Made by a program: the position numbers and the translations under genes
Part shown: piece by piece, positions 57,565-64,000 of the stretch
Position numbering within the stretch: position 1 is the first letter of the stretch
Layout of the letters: each line of letters opens with the position of its first letter
Origin: Adiantum capillus-veneris
Taxonomy: Eukaryota; Streptophyta; Polypodiopsida; Polypodiales; Pteridaceae
DNA length: 64,000 nucleotides
NCBI GenBank assembly: GCA_014529385.2
Contig: CM043960.1
Span: forward strand, 123,579,543 to 123,643,542
Reading direction: 5' to 3'
The notes under the pieces: model-generated
The model's database searches: none
What the model saw: the letters and a program-made list of their open reading frames with translations, nothing else
Told to the model about the DNA's origin: nothing

Positions 57565-58262
57565 GAATGCTCTGGAAAATTATACATTGAAATATTTACA
57601 AAGGTACCGCGCTTCAATGATTCAACATCTACTATCTCTTTCAACCCCAAGAGTTTTAGATGCAGAAGAGAGTTTTATCGACGACCATATTATAGCTTTA
57701 ACAATGATTGGTGAAGAGAAATTCGTGTCAGTTTCCACCACTGAAAACCAAATCCCTAAAATTGACCCCATATTAGAGGAAAAGACACCGATAAGCTTTG
57801 CAGTTGGAGTGGCTGAATCCAAAGTTGGGGTTGATCAATGTGATGTAGACCAAGCCCTTGAAAATGCAGATGTAAAATTCTCCTCAGAGACGAGGAATGC
57901 AACAGAGGCTCTAGGCCAATGAGGAGGATAAGGGGGTGCCTATTATTGTGGCATAGGATGCGGGTCATGATCAAAATCAGGGAGTCCAATATCCTGTAAT
58001 TGTAGATGTGAGGAGCTCTTTAGAGCCGAGAGAAGATACAGAGTGTCTTGACCATGTAGAGGAGGAGGCCAACATTGCAAATCAAGGCCAGGAACAGACA
58101 ACAAAACAGGTTAACCATTTGACCATGGAAACACAAGAGTCATGTACTGCACAACCACAAGAGGTGGATACCCTTGGCAATACAGAAGGAAACATCGACA
58201 CTCAACAATAGAATGTCAACATTAGAACTGACCAGTATGGACTCTTGCTTCAAGTAGATATG
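57565..58262 (+). pseudogene. Acidic linker ORF between the Ulp1-like and FCP1-like domains
   Basis: After an acceptor (TTTTGCAG) near 57564 the frame reads NALENYTLKYLQRYRASMIQ and a long acidic, low-complexity stretch to 57922. It continues in another frame at 58008-58211 (EPREDTECLDHVEEEANIAN). No domain. It may link the protease and phosphatase domains in one protein; the strand, spacing and splice signals allow this but do not prove it. Confidence 0.45.
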
Positions 58263-58347
58263 GTTGTTCCGGTAATATCCATTGTACTTAAATAAGATAT
58301 GATTTTTTATTTCTAACTACTTATATGTATGCACACAATGATTACAG

Positions 58348-58863
58348 AGACTGATTATCTTGGATCTCAATGGATTGTTGCTGCTATGACAGCCATACGA
58401 TGTACATACAGAGTTCTCCAATTTACGTAGTTTCCTTGGGAAATGTTAGAGTATTAATTCGACCAGGCACAAAGGAAATTTTGAATTTTTTTGATTCCAC
58501 GGTTTAGGGTTGCTATCTGGTTTTCAATGCACGCCCAAAACCTGAATCCCCTTGTTACCATACTTTGCAATTTGGCTGAAATTCAGAGATCGGATTTTTA
58601 TTTTGTGTATAGTCAAAGAAATTGTAATACCATTGCGGGACATTTCCACCCAACTAAAGCTAATGTACCACTTTTCTACAAGCCCTTTGAACAAATCAAT
58701 GTGCCTTATGATGCTCTCAATACTTTGTTGATTGATGACACACCACATAAGGGTTTACTTAATCCACCCGGCACTACTATTTTCCCACCTTCATTTGAAG
58801 GGCATCTTACAATTTTTACCTATAGGACATTTTGGTACCATACCTACAAGCAATGTACTTAAG
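58348..58863 (+). pseudogene. FCP1/NIF-like HAD phosphatase domain (broken)
   Basis: After a TTACAG acceptor near 58347 comes LIILDLNGLLLL, HAD motif I with the nucleophile Asp codon at 58363-58365 and the DLNG form common in plant FCP1-like proteins. In a shifted frame VRVLIRPGTKEILNFFDS follows, then VAIWFSMHAQNLNPLV (motif II), LFYKPFEQI (motif III region) and NTLLIDDTPHKGLLNPPGTT (motif IV, Asp pair at 58734-58739), ending with IFTYRTFWYHT. FCP1-homology phosphatases act on Ser/Thr, classically the RNA polymerase II tail. Two frameshifts and a stop break it, but all four motif regions survive. Confidence 0.78.
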
Positions 58864-58965
58864 TCCATTGAGCACATCAGACTTTGTACTTACAACTGTA
58901 CTTAGTAATTCATTATTTATACGTTAAATTGATATTGTCTACCTGTCTATGTGTTTCAAATACTC

Positions 58966-59021
<56 letters not shown>

Positions 59022-59093
59022 TTGAGCAAACACTTGATATTAAGATTAAACTAGTCAAAAAAGTTACATTTTGTTGAAGCCATTTAGGGTTGA
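58864..59093. other. Spacer with (GA)n
   Basis: GA tract at about 58968-59019. Nothing else seen; it separates the convergent FCP1-like and right-end genes. Confidence 0.8.
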
Positions 59094-60472
59094 TTACATG
59101 GGCACAATTTGAATACGGCCAGAAAGATCTCCACATAAAAAATGCTTCTCCCTTCGTTGCATTACTCTTCGTCCGCCCAGCAAGAAATAAAAGTTTACGG
59201 AGTCAATGTCGGCAGTCTCGTCTAGTATTTCATGTCGACGTTGCAAAAGATTGCATTGCTGCCTTATTGTAATTACTGTCATAAGATTTAGGTCTTTGTC
59301 CACCACTTCCACATCTATGACAACATTCTTTGCCAAACTTGTTGCCTCTTGATGCATAGGCACATAGCAACCTTCAACAATGTGAGAATGCTTGTACCAA
59401 AAGGAGATTATTAATTTCTGTGTCAAACGCATATACTTGACAATGGAAGTGTCAAGAGCAATCTTGCAACATATGCCATTTGTTTCTTTCACATACCACC
59501 CTCAATCAAGAAGCTTATGACACAAGAGGGAATCAAATGATTGCAGAGCAGCATAGTTTTAGCAACATATACTTTGCAGGTATGAAATGACTCAACAAAG
59601 AGACCAATAGGACAAAGATTTGCAAGTTTCACCAATTTAGTGGGTATAGAGTTTCGGAGAGACCTTTGAACATCCCTATAGAGCCTGCTCCTCAATGCCT
59701 CACTCAGTATTGTGTCCGGAACGAGCCAATCCATGGAGTTCTAGTTGGTTGGTAGTGGAAACTTCACCAACACTCCTCTCTGATTCCTTTGATTGAGTTG
59801 TTAGAAATGGTCATAGAAGAAAATACCCTCGTCTGCCAGGCTTTTGCTAGTTCTACCAGGATATTGCAAGACTCCAAAATGAGCATGGGTCACAGAGCTG
59901 AGACGTATAATGCACTCCAGTCTCCCATTCCTCATATGACAAAGGATAAACATCTATGAATGTAATAGAATAGAAATAAATACAAACATTTGTATAACCT
60001 AATTATATACCTATGATAAGAGAAGAAAAAAAACAGATTCACATTTGAATTGTAAGATAAAATTTATAGAGGAGTGCTAAATAATTAACTTAGAGTTGCA
60101 CGGTGGATTATGCACCATGGAGACATCGGTGCCATTAGTAATCACATTAGAGTGAGTGAAAACATGTTGAGCAAAGACTTCTTTCACAGTCTTCTTACCA
60201 ACCTCGACTTTTAAATCTAGTACTCTTGCTTTCCATGTAGAACGAAATATGTTTGTTGCTTTCGAGCTTTTTCTCCTTCTTGGTTGCATAAGAACCCAAG
60301 AACCTTTGCTTATTCTCTGCTCTTGCCACCTATTATCTGTAGTGAGAGATTTTGAGATTGAGATAGTGCTTATGCTACTACATGGTCTTCTTGCCGCACT
60401 AATGGTGAGGCTAGTAGGGGACAGTGTAAACAAACCTCTAGAACTTCTTGGGTGGATAGAAGACGAATCCAT
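59094..60472 (-). pseudogene. Unrecognised gene at the right end of the inner transposon
   Basis: ATG at 60472, 295 bases inside the right inverted repeat, reading inward. The first part (60077-60472) is Ser/Arg-rich then SKATNIFRSTWKARVLDLKV and TVKEVFAQHVFTHSNVITNG. An intron-like gap ends with CATAG near 59953. The next frame reads MFILCHMRNGRLECIIRLSS, VTHAHFGVLQYPGRTSKSLA, two stops, then MDWLVPDTILSEALRSRLYR (59489-59734). A frameshift leads to 59094-59492 (GICCKIALDTSIVKYMRLTQ; DETADIDSVNFYFLLGG). No known family recognised. Position mirrors that of the transposase-like gene at the left end, so it may be an element-specific protein. Confidence 0.5.
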
Positions 60473-60767
60473 AGGTAAAATGGAGGGAGAATGAGGTTTG
60501 AAAGCCTTTTGTAAAGGTAATGATATCTTTTAATGAAGGGAGAGAGTTAGCTATCAATCAGTAGTCAGGTTTCATGAACTTGACGGCTACTAGCAGTGGG
60601 CCCTACTTTGTGAGACGAGGAAGTTACCTTACAAAAATGGGACAAAACTCAATATTTTAAAATGTTTTCTTTCATTTTTGTGTTGTTTTCCATGTATTTC
60701 TACGTTACGTAAGGTTGCTGCTCATTGGCTACTCCTTTCTTTTCTCTCTCTTCAATAAGGCCCTCCA

Positions 60768-60791
60768 AATGACCTCCAAAATTTCCTAATG
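60768..60791 (-). repeat. Right terminal inverted repeat, 24 bp
   Basis: Exact reverse complement of 33960-33983. The next base on the right resumes ORF-X codons (GAG GTA ATG). Confidence 0.92.
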
Positions 60792-61544
60792 GAGGTAATG
60801 GAAACCTCTAGTAAGCCAATGGAGTGCCTCAAACTTTGCTTTTACAAAGCAGATAAGTATAGAGAGACACTCCCAGATGAGGCCACATTCCAAGCTATTA
60901 GAAACAATCTCAAGCCATCAACCAGTACTCAAGAAGTAGAGGACTCGCTTACGCGTCCCGTACAAGGGTCCACAAGGTCAGTGGACCTATGGAAGGATGG
61001 CTTATATATGCAAGATGAGAGCTACATGGTAAGCCCCCCCCCCTCCCCCCCCTAACACACACACAAAATTAAAATAAATCTAGTTGTCACTGTATTTCTC
61101 TAACTCATTCTTTTATGTACAGTCATGGATTGCTAAAAAGGATGACTTTCTTTGCCATCGGACAAGACAGTATCATGGGAGGGATGCAGCACTAGGACAA
61201 TACCTTCCCAAACTCTGTGAGGCACCCATTCACAATGTAATGTCCCAAGAGGGAAGCACTGCAACATTCGCCCTCAAGACGCTCTCGCGCTTTCTAGGTG
61301 GACCAATGCTACCACAGAATGCAGACAAAGTTATCCTCGTTTTGATAAAGTTTTTGATACAGAATGTTTTGGATACATTCCGGGGTACAGTGGTGGTCGT
61401 GCAACCTATTATTACACATACACATCAATGGCACTCACTTTGGGGAAACAAAACCCAAATGAGCTATTAGATTATGGTAAACATTTAATGATCCGATATA
61501 AGGAGAATGTGCCAAAAGATATCCACAATCTATCATTAAGTTGA
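60792..61544 (+). pseudogene. ORF-X of the outer copy, 3' part
   Basis: Resumes the exon cut at 33959: EVMETSSKPMECLKLCFYKA, PDEATFQAIRNNLKPST and LWKDGLYMQDESYM, with donor GTAAGC at 61029. After a poly-C-containing intron and an acceptor at 61121-61122, the last exon reads SWIAKKDDFLCHRTRQYHGR, DAALGQYLPKLCEAPI, TLSRFLGGPMLPQNADKVIL and, after a one-base shift, CFGYIPGYSGGRATYYYTYT and LLDYGKHLMIRYKENVPKDI. The stop is at 61542-61544, 64 bases from the stop of the convergent transposase-like gene. The C-terminal part is the best conserved between copies. Confidence 0.72.
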
Positions 61545-61608
61545 GAGGCTTGTGACTTGTACTGTATCTATTAGCTCATTAGGCATCTTTTGTACATGTT
61601 ACCTAAAA

Positions 61609-64000
61609 TCAAAATCTCTTGATCCACCTACGATTACCATATTGCATTGTCTCTCTCCACGTTCTCTAGTCTTCACGAGCATTGGAGTTGTTGAAATATG
61701 CCTCTACTCGTTTCCGTTACTTTTGTTGCAAATGCCTAATTTCTTGTGTTGTTGCCGAACAGTCTAATACATGTTTTTGCTATAGACAATGAAGGATTCT
61801 GCGATAAAACCATTGGAACAACTCTTTCAAATTGTTTGCCTTATCTTGAGAGCCTCCATGACGTGTGTGTCTGAAATATGCATTCCTGGCCATGTAATGA
61901 GACTTTTCCAACCCTTGGGTGTTCCATGTGCCTGGGTTTCCATACTTTTGAATGAAGTATGGTACGTGATTGAAATGATGTGCTGCAAATAAAACAAGTT
62001 GTCAGGAATTTTAAACAACCTTTTAGACCTTATCATTTAAAAGGGTTCGTTAACAATACCATGTAATGAGTAAATTGAGTTTCAGTCCAAGCTGACTTAA
62101 ATGCTTTCTTTAGTAGATGAAGGTTCTCCTTAAATTTGTTTACATCATTTTGTGTCCACTCATCTTTGTCACACATCTGAGAGAGCACATCGATGGAACG
62201 CCACACTTCACCCTTGGCATTGTGAGTTGTGGGTTCATGGTCCTTCACTACCATATGGAGATTTTTCGATTGTTGAGACTCAATTTTGCTAACATAATTG
62301 GACTGATATATCCTTCCACGCTTGGTTAGCTTCTTATCTTTGACGCATGTTGGCTTTGATAAGAAACGACGTGCCTTGAACCCACCAATAGATGATTTGC
62401 AAGGTACATCTTTATCATTGGTTGACCTCTTCTTGTCCCACTGGATTTTCACATTGCCCCCATGGAGACCCATCTTTGACAAAACTAGTTCAAGCGCCAC
62501 TACCGCAACCTTCTATTCTTTCGAGTTCTTGATTTTTCAAGAAAACCCAATGTACAGATACACCAACTTCTCCACAATTCTACAAAGAGCATGCATTGTA
62601 CAAAAGTGGACATTGGCAAGTGGAATATCTAGAAGTGGGTGAACGTTAGGATCCTCATTGTGGTGAGTAGGTGCCTTTCTCCACCATTTTGGGTCCATCA
62701 TCTTTGCAAGCTCCATACAATACAAGCATGGAGCCTTTACCATAGCACCCATTCCACAATTATACATACACTTCAACGTTTTAAGTTCACCTGCAAGATG
62801 TCATTGGACCTAAAAGTCTCCCCTCCCATTGACAACCAGCACCTTTCCTTGATTCATTTGTTTGTCAATGATATCAAGGATAGGGGTTTGATAGAACACT
62901 CAATATAAAATGTCGTGGTCTTCTTTCTTTACCTTCAAGATTAAATCCGCATGAGACGTTAAAGTACATCTAAATTTAATCTCAAGAGGGCTCACCAAAG
63001 CTGAAGACAAAGTAGAAATGGAATACCTCAAAAGCACCAAGCCACGATATGTTTGTTTTTTATTGGACACTGAACTATGAAGGATCATCAGTGGGGCATT
63101 TTGAAAAAACCCTATTCATCAATGTTATTGTCACTCCTTCTAGCTTCTTCTCTTTTAGGATTTCTCACTCATCTAGCTTCAAAACAAAATGCAAAAATGC
63201 CACCTGTTCTTCAAATGTTACATTGTAGAACTCAACCATTCTAGCTTGCAACAATGTCAAGTCCATGAAGATATTGTTGTAATCATCGTAGGTTCCAGTT
63301 GATCCTTGAGATCTATAAATACCATCAATATGAAAGGAACATCCAATGAAATCTGTCTGTGCATGGTTGAGTTGAAGTCTCTCTTTCTAGACACTTGTCG
63401 TTGTTGGTAGAAGTTTAGACTTTATTCCATTCTTCATAAAGATGGAGGAGATAGATTGTTGAATAGTTGAGCACCCTCTCTTACTCACACCAAAGGAGTC
63501 AAGTGTGCCCTGTATTTCACTTGCAGGCACTATACTCTTTGTAATAAAATGATCAACAACATTCCGTTGCATAACCTTATACTTTTTGTCATGCATTATA
63601 TCATTAATTGTGAGACCACTTGTTATCAAAGGCTTCAACTGCTTTCCTACATTTGCCTTTGGATCTATGTTTTCTTTGTCTGGATATATAGCATGTCTAC
63701 ATAGTACATATAACAGACATAAGAAAGTACAATGTATAGTTGAAATAAACTGAAAGGTTCACGATCCTGACCTCAATGCTTGTATTCTTTTCTTGAGACC
63801 TCCAGAGCCAACCTTCAAGGTTTCAAGATTCCGTAGTCTCTTCTTTCGCACACAAGCATCTAAGCTTGTATCTTTCCTTTGTAAGTTACATACTTTTTCT
63901 TGCAATATCTGTATTTCTTGTGTGCACTGCAAAGGGTTTTTTGGTCCTCACAATGCAAAGTAGAAAGTTGTATAATCTCATTTGCTTGATGGTGAACCAT
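61609..64000 (-). pseudogene. Transposase-like gene, outer copy, runs off the right edge
   Basis: Minus-strand paralogue of 34293-37155. Exon 1 enters from beyond 64000 and ends near 63772. Then PDKENIDPKANVGKQLKPLI, GTLDSFGVSKRGCSTIQQSI (63387-63638), LEIKFRCTLTSHADLILKVK (62900-63088, missing in the inner copy), TLKCMYNCGMGAMVKAPCLY (62537-62776), DIPLANVHFCTMHALCRIVE, GEVWRSIDVLSQMCDKDEW (62033-62500) and a last exon with HYMARNAYF to the stop at 61609. Stops and small indels occur. The shared Cys/His and GLE motifs between two diverged copies mark the residues most likely to matter. Confidence 0.68.

Overview
The window looks like transposon-dense nuclear DNA of a large-genome land plant. 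Three primer-binding sites fit plant initiator-Met or Asp tRNAs, the Ty3/gypsy lineages are plant types, genes have short AT-rich introns, and long GA/CT microsatellites are frequent. A fern or lycophyte is my guess for the organism, but the sequence does not prove it. I see no ordinary single-copy host gene, tRNA, rRNA or CRISPR. All product names come from reading motifs; no database was searched.

Layout. 1-4872: the 5' two-thirds of a minus-strand Ty3/gypsy element running off the left edge. 4873-9032: a plus-strand LINE with a CT-repeat end. 9643-28537: a complete 18.9 kb minus-strand LTR retrotransposon with 920-bp LTRs, a GCAAT target duplication, a tRNA-Asp primer site, a second protease-like domain after integrase, a ~3.5 kb extra reading frame and arrays of a ~22-bp palindrome. 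A MITE is inserted in its RNase H. 28538-64000: two nested copies of what appears to be an unfamiliar large DNA transposon.

The outer copy has a gene called ORF-X here (28951 to 61544, plus strand) converging on a transposase-like gene (minus strand, off the right edge). ORF-X is broken twice: by a gag-only LTR element (29609-33068) and, in mid-exon, by the inner copy (33960-60791). The inner copy is bounded by perfect 24-bp terminal inverted repeats. It carries its own transposase-like gene (34293-37155, plus), its own ORF-X (52955 to 37214, minus), a divergent histone H3 (56044-56472), a Ulp1-like protease, an FCP1-like phosphatase and an unrecognised minus-strand gene at its right end. A 10.7 kb, three-LTR chromovirus array (39414-50131) sits inside an intron of the inner ORF-X, and a second LINE fragment lies at 54233-55630.

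How the genes may work together (inference): the transposase-like protein and ORF-X form a conserved convergent pair seen in both copies and are the best candidates for mobility functions. The H3-like protein, desumoylase-like protease and CTD-phosphatase-like domain look like chromatin or transcription cargo. Most frames are damaged; the H3-like frame is intact.
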